A stretch of 64,000 nucleotides of DNA from SAR202 cluster bacterium (lineage in GTDB: Bacteria; Chloroflexota; Dehalococcoidia; Lucifugimonadales; Lucifugimonadaceae), in the NCBI GenBank assembly GCA_008373205.1, contig RQOS01000060.1, positions 47,936-111,935 of the forward strand, given 5' to 3'. The notes under the pieces are model-generated. The model ran no database searches, had not been told where the DNA came from, and saw only the letters and a program-made list of their open reading frames with translations. Position numbers and translations under genes: made by a program. Positions 29,336 to 40,312 of the stretch are shown in pieces. Positions within the stretch are counted from its first letter, which is position 1. Each line of letters opens with the position of its first letter.

Positions 29336-30244
29336 ATGAAAAAGACAGAATACAAGGGAATCTATAGCATTCCTGTTACACCATTTAATGAAGATAAATC
29401 AATAGACTATGATTCATTAAGAAAATGCATAGAATATTTTTTAGATAAAAAAACAGATGGTATTCTTCTTCCTGTAAATGTATCTGAAGCTTCTAAGCTT
29501 TCAGATACAGAAAAAAATAAAATTCTCAAAGAAGCTATAGATGTTACAGAAAATAAAGTTCCTATTATTGCAGGTGTAACAAGTTCTTCTACTCAGCATG
29601 TTATTGAAAGATGCAAATTTGCAGAAAATATAGGAATTTCTTCTATGATGGCTATGCCTCCAATGGGCTATTCATCTGAGAAGGATTTTTATAATTTTTA
29701 TGAAGCAATTTCTAAAAATACTGATTCAGATATCTGGGTTCAAAATAATAAAATGCCAGCAGGCCCAACTGTTCCTTCAAGCATACTTATAAAGATTATT
29801 AATGATATAGATAAGGTTGATTTTCTCAAGGAAGAAAGTGTCAACTCTTCCCAAATGCACACAATTATTAATGAAAAATGTGAAGGCCATCTAAAATCTA
29901 TCATGGGTGGTGCAGGTGGAAGATTTATTATTGATGAATACAGAAGAGGCTCTAATGGAATAATGCCTTCAGGTCATATGCTTGAAGCTCATAGAAAATT
30001 ATGGGACTCTTTAGTAATTTCTAATAAAGATGAGGTAAATCCAGATGCAATAGAAATTTGGAATAAAATGCTAGAAGCTTTGAATTTTGAATTTATGTAT
30101 AGCGTTTCAGCGTATAAATATTTTTTTTGGAAAAGAGGAATTATTAGAACTAATATATCTCGTGAACCAATAAGAAGTTTAGATAAATTTGATCAAATAG
30201 AAGCAGATAGGATTTTAGAAAAATTAGATTATAATTTTTTCTAA
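29336..30244 (+). CDS. DapA/dihydrodipicolinate synthase family aldolase
   Basis: GIYSIPVTPFNEDKSIDYDSLRKCIEYFLDKKTDGILLPVNVSEA; KEESVNS. Confidence 0.88.
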   Translation: MKKTEYKGIYSIPVTPFNEDKSIDYDSLRKCIEYFLDKKTDGILLPVNVSEASKLSDTEKNKILKEAIDVTENKVPIIAGVTSSSTQHVIERCKFAENIGISSMMAMPPMGYSSEKDFYNFYEAISKNTDSDIWVQNNKMPAGPTVPSSILIKIINDIDKVDFLKEESVNSSQMHTIINEKCEGHLKSIMGGAGGRFIIDEYRRGSNGIMPSGHMLEAHRKLWDSLVISNKDEVNPDAIEIWNKMLEALNFEFMYSVSAYKYFFWKRGIIRTNISREPIRSLDKFDQIEADRILEKLDYNFF

Positions 30245-31200
30245 TTAAAAGTATTATCAAACATTTTTTCAGTAATCCTAAATATATTCAAGGATTCTTC
30301 AATTTTTGCTCCATTAAACTTTTTATCATCATATACATATTCTAAATAATTTTTCATCTGTATTTCAGTGCTTGTTAAGTCTTCAGAAATTTCCATTTCA
30401 TAAATTTTAGATTTATAAAATATTTTTCCAGAATTTATGCCATCTAAATAAATAGAACAATTTTTTGCATGTATAGAATATTTTTCTGATCTACCAGAAG
30501 TTAAATATGATGAATTAATGGTTCCAGAAGCACCATTTTCATACTCAATCAGTGCACTAAATGAAGTTCTATATTTAGAACCAATTCTCCTAGAAAATCC
30601 ATTAACATTCTTAATGCTTGAAGAACTTAAGTAATTTATTAAGTCGATTGAATGAATAGGAGATTCTAAAACCATTTTATCTAGAAGGTTTTCATCAAAT
30701 GCTCTATGTCCAATCCATTCATTTATATCTTTGTTGAATTCAGCCTGCAGATTAAATATTTCTCCATAATCTTTGATTATTTCAATTGATTTTGCAACGT
30801 AAGGATTGAATCTTCTATCAAATCCAATAAAACAATCTAAATTTAAATCTTTAGATATATCAATTAATTTTTCCGCTTCATTAGTAGATAAACCAGGAGG
30901 TTTTTCCATCAGAACATTAATACCTTTTTCAAGCAAAGTTTTTGCAACTTTGTAATTACTTTTTGCATCAACAGCAATAACTGCATAATACTTAGAGGAT
31001 TTATTAATTAATTTATTCAAAGATTCTAAGTCGGTATAAAAATCTGAATTTCTATGAGTATTATTTAAATTTTCTAGAGATTTAGGATTAAAATCACAAA
31101 ATATATCCGGAACCTTATTAAACTTTTTCATTGCACTTAAATGCCCTAAGCCTCTTTTACCACAACCCACTAAAATTAAATTTTTACCTTTATCAACCAT
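30241..31200 (-). CDS. Gfo/Idh/MocA-family oxidoreductase
   Basis: LVGCGKRGLGHLSAM; LMEKPPGLSTNEAEKLI. Confidence 0.88.
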   Translation of the reverse strand: MVDKGKNLILVGCGKRGLGHLSAMKKFNKVPDIFCDFNPKSLENLNNTHRNSDFYTDLESLNKLINKSSKYYAVIAVDAKSNYKVAKTLLEKGINVLMEKPPGLSTNEAEKLIDISKDLNLDCFIGFDRRFNPYVAKSIEIIKDYGEIFNLQAEFNKDINEWIGHRAFDENLLDKMVLESPIHSIDLINYLSSSSIKNVNGFSRRIGSKYRTSFSALIEYENGASGTINSSYLTSGRSEKYSIHAKNCSIYLDGINSGKIFYKSKIYEMEISEDLTSTEIQMKNYLEYVYDDKKFNGAKIEESLNIFRITEKMFDNTFN

Positions 31201-31288
31201 ATAGCTATTATAAGTTAGAGTAATAATCCTGGCATCAAATCTTTAAAAAAATTACAATGTTTGTCCTAAATATAGTTATTATTAATAT

Positions 31289-31978
31289 ATGTCAAAAGCT
31301 TCTGAATTTAAAAATGGATGTTTGCAAGAGCTACCTTTACAATTAGGAGTCTTTCCATTTGGGGTAGCTTATGGAATTTTAGGAATTGAAGTTGGTCTTA
31401 CAAGTATTCAAACTTTTTTATTATCAATCATTATTTTTGCTGGAGTGAGTCAAATTGTATTTACACAATTATTTTCTATTTTTACTCCTAGCTTTATGAT
31501 TGTTGGAACTATTGGAATAGTCAACTTAAGGCATGTTTTGTACGGAATATCTCTATCTGAGTACTTAAGAAAATTATCCTTAAAGTGGAGAATAATATTA
31601 TCTTATCTAATAACTGACGAAGCTTTTGCCATTTCTTATAAAAGATTTTCTGAAGAGAAAAAAACTAAATATATGCATTTTCACCTACTAGGAAGTGGAA
31701 TAACATTATGGACATCTTGGCAAATTTCAACAATAGTAGGAATCTTTATAGGCCCTTCAATTCCTGAGTCATTAAATCTAGAATATGTTATTCCTTTATC
31801 TTTTATTGCAATAGTAGTTGTTTCAATAAATACAAAAATTAAGCTATTGGTATTTATATTAAGTGCTCTATTTTCTATTATCCTGAAGGACTTACCTTGG
31901 AATTTATGGATTATAACTTCTGCATTAATGAGCATAATTATTGGTCTATTAATTGATAAATTTAGAAAGGGATATTAA
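31289..31978 (+). CDS. AzlC-family branched-chain amino acid exporter subunit
   Basis: PFGVAYGILGIEVGL; FAGVSQIVFTQLF; NLRHVLYGISL. Confidence 0.88.
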   Translation: MSKASEFKNGCLQELPLQLGVFPFGVAYGILGIEVGLTSIQTFLLSIIIFAGVSQIVFTQLFSIFTPSFMIVGTIGIVNLRHVLYGISLSEYLRKLSLKWRIILSYLITDEAFAISYKRFSEEKKTKYMHFHLLGSGITLWTSWQISTIVGIFIGPSIPESLNLEYVIPLSFIAIVVVSINTKIKLLVFILSALFSIILKDLPWNLWIITSALMSIIIGLLIDKFRKGY

Positions 31979-32292
31979 TGATTTGGCCAGTTATATTTTT
32001 ATCAGGGATATTGACTTATGCCACAAGGTTTTTGCCTTTATCTAAAATTATGCCTAAGAATTTACCAAAATTTGTTCAGGAAGGATTACAGTATGTTTCA
32101 ATAGCAGTATTAACTCCTATAATTATCAACTCAATACTAATTAGCGATAATGATTTTATAATTTCAGAGAATAACCCTAAAATTTATGCAGCTTTAGCAG
32201 CAATTACAGTTGCTTTAATTTCAAAATCAATACTTATTACTTTAATTGTTGGATTATCAGTTCTTTGGATTTTTGAATTTATAATAAAATAA
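31978..32292 (+). CDS. AzlD-family subunit
   Basis: ATRFLPLSKIMPKNLPKFVQEGLQYVSIAVLTPII; overlaps the AzlC stop. Confidence 0.85.
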   Translation: MIWPVIFLSGILTYATRFLPLSKIMPKNLPKFVQEGLQYVSIAVLTPIIINSILISDNDFIISENNPKIYAALAAITVALISKSILITLIVGLSVLWIFEFIIK

Positions 32293-32351
32293 TCTGAAAA
32301 TTAGTAGGGTTCTTATCTCTAATTATTCTTTTACTGATAAAATTTATCTAA

Positions 32352-32428
32352 GGGCGATTAGCTCAGTTGGCTAGAGCACCTCGTTTACACCGAGGGGGTC
32401 GGGGGTTCGAGTCCCTCATCGCCCACCA
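32352..32428 (+). tRNA. tRNA-Val (TAC)
   Basis: GGGCGAT/ATCGCCC acceptor, loop TTTACAC, GGTTCGAGTCC T-arm, encoded CCA. Confidence 0.97.
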
Positions 32429-32442
32429 GAAAAAATAATAAA

Positions 32443-33156
32443 ATGAAAAGATTTTTCATACTATCTATAATACTAACTTCTTTTTTTGTAGTATCTGTTG
32501 ATAAAATTTATGCTCACCAGCCCTACGAAATAAAAAACTCTACAGATCAGACAATTATAGAATTATCTGATGCTACTGTATCACACGCCTATTATGGAGA
32601 ATTTTTTTCAGATCAAGAAGAAGTAATTTTTGATCTGAAAAGCTTTTCAGCACCTATTTTACAATTTAGTATTCTGATACCAGATAAATCTCCAGAAAAT
32701 ATATTTTCCCAAGCAGAACTACCAGAAGTAAAACTTGTAACTGACTCCCAAGAAGAAATTGATTTTTTACCTTATGAAAGAATTGGGTTTTACGAACCAT
32801 ATAGCAGAATGAATCTTATAAGGGTAATCACATATAAAAATACAAACTATAATGACAAAAGTGCACGAATTATAGTTAAGTCTAATAAAAATTGTAGATT
32901 TGTTTTTTCTGTAGGATATAAAGAAATTTTCAATAGAAAATATTCATCAGGAGATACTGTTGAGTTAGGTTCAAGTGGTATGCAGACCTGGTATTCAAAG
33001 ACTCCAATCATTGAAGATAACCCTAACTTAGAAGAAAGTCTTGACATAAAAGAAGAAGAATCTAGTTTGAGAATAATCATTCCAATCATAAGTGTAATTA
33101 CTGTTAGTTTAGTTGTTTTATTCTTATTTAGGAATAAAATTTTAAATAAATCGTAA
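32443..33156 (+). CDS. Hypothetical exported protein with C-terminal TM anchor
   Basis: N-terminal signal peptide (...DKIYAHQ) and terminal hydrophobic helix followed by a basic tail. Confidence 0.7.
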   Translation: MKRFFILSIILTSFFVVSVDKIYAHQPYEIKNSTDQTIIELSDATVSHAYYGEFFSDQEEVIFDLKSFSAPILQFSILIPDKSPENIFSQAELPEVKLVTDSQEEIDFLPYERIGFYEPYSRMNLIRVITYKNTNYNDKSARIIVKSNKNCRFVFSVGYKEIFNRKYSSGDTVELGSSGMQTWYSKTPIIEDNPNLEESLDIKEEESSLRIIIPIISVITVSLVVLFLFRNKILNKS

Positions 33157-33171
33157 AATAAGGGTAAAATT

Positions 33172-34176
33172 ATGACTTCAAAATTAATTGATTATAGAGA
33201 TTACGATAAAGAATTTTGGTATGAAGAACTAGAAGAATGGGTACCAAAAAGAATCTATGATTGTCACGCCCATATGCTGAATAATAGTCTAATAGATGAT
33301 TCTAGTGAACATAAAGGGGTATTTCCTGACGCTGATTTTGAAGGTATAAGAGGTTGGCAAAAAACCGTTTTTCCAAATAGAGATGTAAATAACTTAATTC
33401 TAGGAAGGCCTGCTTTAGGTACAAGAATAAATGAATATAATGATTGGCTATTTAATGAACTTAGAGATAATCAATTTACTAAATCGCATAGACTAACTAC
33501 TCCTTCAGATTCTTTAGAAGATATTGAATACGATATAAAAAATAAAGGATTTCAAGGATTAAAAGTTTATAGAATGTATTCAGTTACAGGTGATATGGCA
33601 AATTGCACTATAGATGAATATCTACCTCATGAACAATTAGAATTAGCAAATGAGCTGGGACTTTGGGTAACATTACATTTGTCTAGAGAAGATGGGTGTG
33701 GTGATGAAAAAAATCTAAATGACTTAACAGAGTTCACCACAAAAAGATATCCTAATATTAAATGGATTCTTGCACATATAGCAAGATCATTTACCTATAG
33801 ACCTATACAACAAGGCATAGACACATTAAGGAATCTGCCAAACATTTGGTACGATTTATCTGCGGTTACAGATATAAGGCCATATATTACTCTGTTTAAT
33901 AATGAAGATCATAAAAGAATTTTCTACGGAAGTGATGCCGTAGAGTCTGTATCTTTCCATGGAGCTTATACAGCTTATGGTCATGCGCATCAGCAGGTAG
34001 AGACTGACAATCTTCCGTCTCTAACTTTTTCTCATACAACAAATAGACCAATACTTTGTATTTATGAGCAATTAATTGCAATGAAACAAGCTTCAATAAT
34101 TTGTGAATTAGATAATGATCAACTTGAAGATATTTTTTGGAGAAATGCTGTTAGAGACTTTAATGTAAATTGGTAA
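33172..34176 (+). CDS. Amidohydrolase-family protein
   Basis: YDCHAHMLNN; WVTLHLSRE; WILAHIARSF; IFYGSDAVES metal-site pattern. Confidence 0.85.
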   Translation: MTSKLIDYRDYDKEFWYEELEEWVPKRIYDCHAHMLNNSLIDDSSEHKGVFPDADFEGIRGWQKTVFPNRDVNNLILGRPALGTRINEYNDWLFNELRDNQFTKSHRLTTPSDSLEDIEYDIKNKGFQGLKVYRMYSVTGDMANCTIDEYLPHEQLELANELGLWVTLHLSREDGCGDEKNLNDLTEFTTKRYPNIKWILAHIARSFTYRPIQQGIDTLRNLPNIWYDLSAVTDIRPYITLFNNEDHKRIFYGSDAVESVSFHGAYTAYGHAHQQVETDNLPSLTFSHTTNRPILCIYEQLIAMKQASIICELDNDQLEDIFWRNAVRDFNVNW

Positions 34177-34178
34177 AT

Positions 34179-36035
34179 CTATTCAACAGTTACTGTTTTG
34201 GCCAGATTTTGCGGTCTATCTGGATCTAATCCGAGATTCAAAGCTGACATAAATGCCAATTTCTGCAAAGGAATAACAGATAAAATTGGAAATATATATT
34301 TATTGTTGTTCTCTATAACAAAGTTATAATTTGACAACTCTTGTATTTCGCTATTTTCAACAAAACTAATAGTAATAATATTTGCATTTCTAGAAGCAAT
34401 TTCTCTAAGAGAACTTATAGATTTCTTAATGTTTTCATCAGGACCAATAATGGAAATAACTGTCGAATTTTTATCTAATAAAGCATTTGGACCATGCTTC
34501 AGCTCTCCTTCTATAAATGAGTTAGAGTTTATTTTAGAAATTTCTTGAATTTTTAATGAACCTTCGTTTACTATTGGAAAAGATAAATTTTTTCCAATAA
34601 AAAAAACCTTTTCACTATCTGAAATAAATTTAGAGACTTTTAGATAATCATAATCACAGCAATCAAGAACTTTTTGGATATTACTATCTACATTCATAAA
34701 ATCTTCTTTAAGTTTAGTGATAAGTTGATTATTTTTATCTAACAAGCTTGCAATATAAATACAAATAGAGTTACACATTAATAAAGTAGAGGAAAAAGTT
34801 TTTGTCGCAGCAACTGAAATTTCTTTACCTGTTTCTAAAAGTAAATATGAATCAGAATTAATAGCAGCTTTACTATTTGATTCCTCAACAATTGAAACTA
34901 CATATGCGCCTTGCTGCTTAGCATTTCTTATGGCTTCAATTGTATCTGCTGTTTCTCCTGATTGGGTAATAGCAAAAACAGTAGTTTGGTCAGGAGAAAT
35001 TATTTTTTTATTTTTTAGCTCCGATGAAAATTCAACCTTTGAATCAATTTCAAGCAAATCTTCAAAAAGTAAAGATCCATATTGAGCAGCGTGATAAGAA
35101 GAACCCATACCCGTAAAAATTATTTTTCGTGAAGATAATAATCTATGGCGATTTATTTCAGGGAAGGCCTCTTGTGGTTTATCTAGAATTCTTTTCGTGA
35201 TTAATTTCTTTAAGGCAATATCTTGCTCTGATATCTCTTTTTCAATTATAAAATTTGTTTGCAAATCTTTAATTTCATGATTATTATCTTTCGTATCTTT
35301 AATTAGATTTATATTTTTAGGAGAGGTTGGTAAATTATTTTGATCTATTATTTTCAGAGTATTATTTGAAATAATTACAAGATCATCTTTACTGGTAAAG
35401 CTGACTGAATCACAAAAATTTTCCAGGGCATAAGAGTCACTACTTAGAAAGCGATAATTATCTTTTTCACCAACAACTAATCCTCCTGAAGAATTTGTAG
35501 TAAATCCAAAAATAGTTTTTGGGATTTCTTTACTCATCAATGCAACGGTATTATTTCCTTCAAGCATATTTGAAACAGAAAAAATTGCAGATTTTAAATT
35601 ACCATTACTACACAACATTAGATCAACTAAATGAGCTATTAATTCAGAATCCGTCTGACTATATATTTCAACCCCTTTTCTTATTAAGAATTTGCTAAGA
35701 AAGTCATAATTTTCTACTATTCCATTATGAACAATAGAAATATTTTTACTGTAAGAAAAATGTGGGTGTGTATTAATATTATTAATTGGACCATGAGTAG
35801 CCCATCGTGTGTGCCCAATTCCAGCATTAGAACTTATTTTTGATTTTTCTAAAGATTTAGTAAGAACATCCACTGGATAATTAGAATTAGATGATTTTAA
35901 TATCTCAAAATTTCTATCATCTGTCTCAAGACATAAACCAGCGGAGTCATACCCCCTATATTCCAGTCGTTTCAATCCCTTAATTATGAGATTTGAAACA
36001 TCTTTTTCACCCACGCAACCAAAAATACCACACAT
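34179..36035 (-). CDS. glmS: Glutamine-fructose-6-phosphate aminotransferase
   Basis: MCGIFGCVG; GIGHTRWATHG; two SIS domains; ends KTVTVE. Confidence 0.96.
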   Translation of the reverse strand: MCGIFGCVGEKDVSNLIIKGLKRLEYRGYDSAGLCLETDDRNFEILKSSNSNYPVDVLTKSLEKSKISSNAGIGHTRWATHGPINNINTHPHFSYSKNISIVHNGIVENYDFLSKFLIRKGVEIYSQTDSELIAHLVDLMLCSNGNLKSAIFSVSNMLEGNNTVALMSKEIPKTIFGFTTNSSGGLVVGEKDNYRFLSSDSYALENFCDSVSFTSKDDLVIISNNTLKIIDQNNLPTSPKNINLIKDTKDNNHEIKDLQTNFIIEKEISEQDIALKKLITKRILDKPQEAFPEINRHRLLSSRKIIFTGMGSSYHAAQYGSLLFEDLLEIDSKVEFSSELKNKKIISPDQTTVFAITQSGETADTIEAIRNAKQQGAYVVSIVEESNSKAAINSDSYLLLETGKEISVAATKTFSSTLLMCNSICIYIASLLDKNNQLITKLKEDFMNVDSNIQKVLDCCDYDYLKVSKFISDSEKVFFIGKNLSFPIVNEGSLKIQEISKINSNSFIEGELKHGPNALLDKNSTVISIIGPDENIKKSISSLREIASRNANIITISFVENSEIQELSNYNFVIENNNKYIFPILSVIPLQKLAFMSALNLGLDPDRPQNLAKTVTVE

Positions 36036-36083
36036 ATTTCCCTCTATTTATTGACTCTACTTATTATATTTTAATTCTAAAGA

Positions 36084-38045
36084 TTATTTGTTGAAATAAT
36101 CCCATCTTTCTTCAGATCTGCTAAGAATATTCTCTAGATCAAAATCTAGTAAAAATCTTTGTTTTATCAATTCTTTAGAATAATTAGATATTTTTTCTAA
36201 ATAATCCTCTTTAGAAGAATATCTTTCGGAAATTGACAATCTAGAATCATCATCACTTTTTTCCTTTGGTAGAGGCACGGTAGCTCCTCTAGGTCCACCA
36301 GTTAATCCAATTATTTGATAGGGCGCTCCTACATCTGGATGCCTAAGATTCCAAGGAGTTGAAGTTGCTAATGGCACCTGTACATCTGGATGTCTTATTC
36401 CTGCAATTTCATTCCCATCTTCATCTACATCTGAAACAATTGAAGAGTATTTTTCACCATGAGTTGGTGGAATTGTTTCAACAATGTCCTCATTAGAACC
36501 AAAATCCATTTTTCTAGGAAAAGAAAAATGTTCAGGAAAATTAATAGGAATTTTAGAGTATTTTTCTCTAAGGGAATTAGGGTCTACAGCAGTACCATCA
36601 CTTACTTTTGGATGTGAACTGTCAGGAGGTTCTATACCTTCAGACGCCCATTTATCCAAATTACTTAGAAGGGCTCTCATTAAGGGAGTATAATCAATGG
36701 AATTTAAGTAATTTTGACCTCTCATGCCATCAGCTTCTTGAGTATCCGTAGGAGGCCAGACACCTGGTCCATGCATACAAGAAGAAAGGTGATAAACTCT
36801 TGAGTTTTCATTAGATTCTAAATCCTTTTTTCCATCTGCAGAAGTGTGAATTAATGAAGCATCTCCCCTCCAATATTCTGCACCTGTATTAACAAAAAAA
36901 ACTTTAGATTTTGATTTTCTTTCTTTAAATTTTTCCATAAGGCCATCATGAGATGATCCTTCAATATCATCAGTAATAATTGATGCAGAAGGATAGAGTT
37001 GAGATATTACAGAGGGCAAATCTTTAGAAGCTTGCCCAAATCTTTGGTTAAATTCCCCTCTCATTCCACCTGCAACATGTGGCATGATTCCATCAAATAC
37101 TTCTCTGCCTAAATTATCATAATTAAAATCTAGATAAATAAATTGCCTCAAGAATCTACCACTTTGAGACACTCCAAACGCAAAAGCCTGCTCAATATCT
37201 CCTTTTGTCGGATTATCAAGATCATCCGAATACTTAAGATAAGCTATAAGGTCCCTAGTTGCAGCTAAACCTAAACCTGTAGGTTTAGCTCCATAAGCAT
37301 TATATGAAACTTGATACATAATTCCTGCTTTAAATTTATCTGACATATAAATGAAATTTGGGTTATCTATAGTCTCATTTCCATCATTCCAAGCAAATCT
37401 CCATTTATCTCGAGGAATGATTATCGGATCATCATCTGGATATTTCTTAAAACTTAAAATAGCTTCTTTTTCATTGGTATCTACTGCTGGATAAGGAGTG
37501 TGCATTCTGTCACTTAACATAATTTGCTCAACGTCTTTCATAGGTTGAAATTGGGAATAAATTTTTCCCTTAATTGGTTCTCCATCTTTAGCAATTTCAC
37601 TAGAGAATAGTCTTAACTTTCCATTAATGGGAGGAGCATCATGAGACCAACCACACCAAACTAATGTATAGCCTTCTAGCATCAAGAATTCATTCCCAAT
37701 ATCATCCTCAGGAGCAACTCCTGCAACCATAACTCCCCTTGATGCTGAGTTAAATTGAGATAGCATAACTTTGTTGCCTCTATTATTAACGTCATAAATA
37801 ATTTTTTTATTAGACTTACTTGAATCTAAAGGAAGCATAATATGGATATCTGAAGAAAATTCCACTAATCCTTGATTATTAGTTGAAATATTTTCTATAT
37901 CTGTAATTTTTTTATTATATTCATCGTTAGGATCAAGTATAAATTTTGCTAGTCCCTTAATTTCTCTATATTGACCTATATCTCCGAATGATTTTCCATT
38001 TTCTAAAAGATTATCTTCTCGAATTTCTATTGATTTTATTGACAT
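36084..38045 (-). CDS. Alpha/beta-hydrolase domain protein (PF20091-type)
   Basis: [20 protein letters not shown] nucleophile elbow; GGAG ribosome-binding site before ATG at 38045. Confidence 0.75.
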   Translation of the reverse strand: MSIKSIEIREDNLLENGKSFGDIGQYREIKGLAKFILDPNDEYNKKITDIENISTNNQGLVEFSSDIHIMLPLDSSKSNKKIIYDVNNRGNKVMLSQFNSASRGVMVAGVAPEDDIGNEFLMLEGYTLVWCGWSHDAPPINGKLRLFSSEIAKDGEPIKGKIYSQFQPMKDVEQIMLSDRMHTPYPAVDTNEKEAILSFKKYPDDDPIIIPRDKWRFAWNDGNETIDNPNFIYMSDKFKAGIMYQVSYNAYGAKPTGLGLAATRDLIAYLKYSDDLDNPTKGDIEQAFAFGVSQSGRFLRQFIYLDFNYDNLGREVFDGIMPHVAGGMRGEFNQRFGQASKDLPSVISQLYPSASIITDDIEGSSHDGLMEKFKERKSKSKVFFVNTGAEYWRGDASLIHTSADGKKDLESNENSRVYHLSSCMHGPGVWPPTDTQEADGMRGQNYLNSIDYTPLMRALLSNLDKWASEGIEPPDSSHPKVSDGTAVDPNSLREKYSKIPINFPEHFSFPRKMDFGSNEDIVETIPPTHGEKYSSIVSDVDEDGNEIAGIRHPDVQVPLATSTPWNLRHPDVGAPYQIIGLTGGPRGATVPLPKEKSDDDSRLSISERYSSKEDYLEKISNYSKELIKQRFLLDFDLENILSRSEERWDYFNK

Positions 38046-38056
38046 GATCACTCCTC

Positions 38057-38133
38057 TGGCGCGCCTGGCGAGATTCGAACTCACGGCTTCAGCCTTCGCA
38101 GGGCTGCACTCTATCCATCTGAGCTACAGGCGC
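38057..38133 (-). tRNA. tRNA-Arg (GCG anticodon)
   Basis: GCGCCTG/CAGGCGC acceptor; anticodon stem CAGCC/GGCTG with loop CTGCGAA; encoded CCA. Confidence 0.93.
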
Positions 38134-38170
38134 AAATAATTGCTTTAATAAGATTGTACAGAAAAATAAC

Positions 38171-39148
38171 TTACCAAGAAATTTTTTCTGAATTTACGCA
38201 ATAGGTAGGTAATGATGAATTAAGTCCCTCAATAATGTTATCAACTGTCATCATAGACATTTTTCGTCTTGTTTCTACTGTTGCTGAAGCTATATGAGGT
38301 AAAATCGTGAGATTATCTAATTTCAAAATTGGATGATCCATATTAATAGGCTCAGGATCTGTGACATCTAGAGCAGCATAAGCAATCCTATTATTTGATA
38401 ATGCATCATATAAATCATCTAAATTTACAATTGGCCCTCTTGCCGTATTAATTAAAGTGGAGGTTTTTTTCATATATGAAAGCTCTTTTTTTGATATCAA
38501 ATTATTTGTCTCAGGAGTAAAAGGGCAATGAATAGAAACTACATCAGATTTTTCTAATAATTCTTTCATAGTGTCAATTCTTTCAGCTCCATAAGTTTCT
38601 TCTGGGGTTGACCTATTATAATAAAGAACCTTCATATTGTTTTCAGAAGCTATTTTACCTAGATATGATCCGATTCTTCCATATCCAATAATTCCAAGTA
38701 CAGAAGCAGATAAATCATATCCTAATAAATCTAATGGTTCAAAATATTTCCATTTACCATCTCTAACAAATCTATCGCATTCTGCTATTCTTCTAGCTGC
38801 TGCCTGCATTAGAGTAAATGCAAAAGAAGCTGTAGTTTCAGTCAATACTCCCGGGGTATTTGCTACTGCAATATTTCTTTCACTTGCTGCATCAACATCA
38901 ACATTATCGTAACCCACTCCAAACTGTCCAATTATTTTAAGAGAATCTCCAGCTGCATCCATTATTTCTCCATTAATGTCATCATTAATATGAACAAATA
39001 GAGCCTTTGCTCCTTTTACCTTACTTTTTAATTCTTCTTGAGTTGGAAGGTGGTCAGATTCTATAATAGTCAGATCTGATACAGCCCTTAGCCTATCCAT
39101 TTCCGAATCAAATTGTTTTCTAGTTACAACTACTTTAGGTTTATTCAT
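38171..39148 (-). CDS. D-2-hydroxyacid dehydrogenase
   Basis: GVGYDNVDVDAA; LGIIGYGRIGSYLGKIA; NTARGPIVN; LPHIASAT. Confidence 0.92.
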   Translation of the reverse strand: MNKPKVVVTRKQFDSEMDRLRAVSDLTIIESDHLPTQEELKSKVKGAKALFVHINDDINGEIMDAAGDSLKIIGQFGVGYDNVDVDAASERNIAVANTPGVLTETTASFAFTLMQAAARRIAECDRFVRDGKWKYFEPLDLLGYDLSASVLGIIGYGRIGSYLGKIASENNMKVLYYNRSTPEETYGAERIDTMKELLEKSDVVSIHCPFTPETNNLISKKELSYMKKTSTLINTARGPIVNLDDLYDALSNNRIAYAALDVTDPEPINMDHPILKLDNLTILPHIASATVETRRKMSMMTVDNIIEGLNSSLPTYCVNSEKISW

Positions 39149-39170
39149 AATTAAAATTCCTCTTTAGTTT

Positions 39171-39246
39171 TGGTGGCTACGGGTGGAATTGAACCACCGG
39201 CCTAACGCTTATGAAGCGCTCGCTCTAACCCCTGAGCTACGTAGCC
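39171..39246 (-). tRNA. tRNA-Met (CAT), elongator type
   Basis: GGCTACG/CGTAGCC acceptor, loop TTCATAA, encoded CCA. Confidence 0.95.
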
Positions 39247-39349
39247 AATTTTTTACCGAAAATTTAATTTCCTATTAATTTAAACGGTAAACTCTGAAAT
39301 TAAATTTTATCATAATGAAAAATTCAAAAAACTTATAAAAAAGAAGTAT

Positions 39350-39832
39350 CTATTCTCTAATATATGTTCCTGACTTACCACCAGTTTTTTTCTGTAATTG
39401 AATTTTATTTATAGTTATGGATTTATCCATAGATTTACACATGTCATAAATTGTCAAACTAGCTACTGAAACAGCTACTAATGCTTCCATTTCTACTCCA
39501 GTTTTCCAATCTGTAGAAACATATGAAATTATATTGATTTGATTATTTGAATCATCAAATTCAAAAGACAAATCAACTTTATTTAATGGAATTTGATGAC
39601 AAAGAGGAATCAAGTCATGAGTTTTCTTACTAGCAGTAATTCCTGCTAAATGAGCTATATTAATTACGTTACCTTTACTCATTTGGTTAGCCTTAACTTT
39701 TTTATACGTTTGATCATTAAGAGTAATTTCACATGAAGCAATAGCCTCTCTTTTTGATATTTCTTTTGATGAAATATCGACCATGTTAGCGGAACCTTCA
39801 CTATCTATATGCGAGAAATCTTTTTCTGTCAT
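39350..39832 (-). CDS. moaC: Cyclic pyranopterin monophosphate synthase
   Basis: MVDISSKEISKREAIA; LIPLCHQIPL; GVEMEALVAVSVASLTIYDMCK. Confidence 0.96.
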   Translation of the reverse strand: MTEKDFSHIDSEGSANMVDISSKEISKREAIASCEITLNDQTYKKVKANQMSKGNVINIAHLAGITASKKTHDLIPLCHQIPLNKVDLSFEFDDSNNQINIISYVSTDWKTGVEMEALVAVSVASLTIYDMCKSMDKSITINKIQLQKKTGGKSGTYIRE

Positions 39833-40309
39833 CTAATTTTCCTTTTTTTCAAAATTTTCATCAATAAGTAAACTATCAGAAGAAGCAGCATCCTTTGCTA
39901 GTAAATCACATAGTTCATTTTCTGCATGACCTTTATGTCCCTTAACCCAAACAAATTCAATTTTTTGGTGAAATTCACATAGATCAAGAAAACGATCCCA
40001 TAAATCTGCATTGAGTGCTTTATTTTTTTTATCTCTCATCCAGTTATTTTTTTTCCATTTCTTGGCCCAACCTTTTTCAATCCCATCAATTACATATCGA
40101 GAATCTGTAGTAATAACAACTTCTTCTGGTTTTTTTAGTTTTGATAAAGCTTCAATAGGTCCTAAAAGCTCCATTCGGTTATTAGTAGTCTCACGATAAC
40201 CTTGAGAAATTTTTATTTCCTCATTCTTCCATCTCATTATTACTCCATAACCACCAGGGCCAGGATTGCCTAGCGAAGAACCATCAGAAAAAATTGATAC
40301 TAGACTCAT
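39833..40309 (-). CDS. rnhA: Ribonuclease HI
   Basis: IFSDGSSLGNPGPGGYGVIM; TTNNRMELLGPIEAL; WVKGHKGHAENELCD. Confidence 0.96.
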   Translation of the reverse strand: MSLVSIFSDGSSLGNPGPGGYGVIMRWKNEEIKISQGYRETTNNRMELLGPIEALSKLKKPEEVVITTDSRYVIDGIEKGWAKKWKKNNWMRDKKNKALNADLWDRFLDLCEFHQKIEFVWVKGHKGHAENELCDLLAKDAASSDSLLIDENFEKKEN

Positions 40310-40312
40310 CTA

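Noticed and set aside
39250-39292. TTTACCG...CGGTAAA inverted repeat between tRNA-Met and moaC
   Set aside because: Only 7-bp arms with a long unpaired AT-rich spacer; weak hairpin, likely chance.
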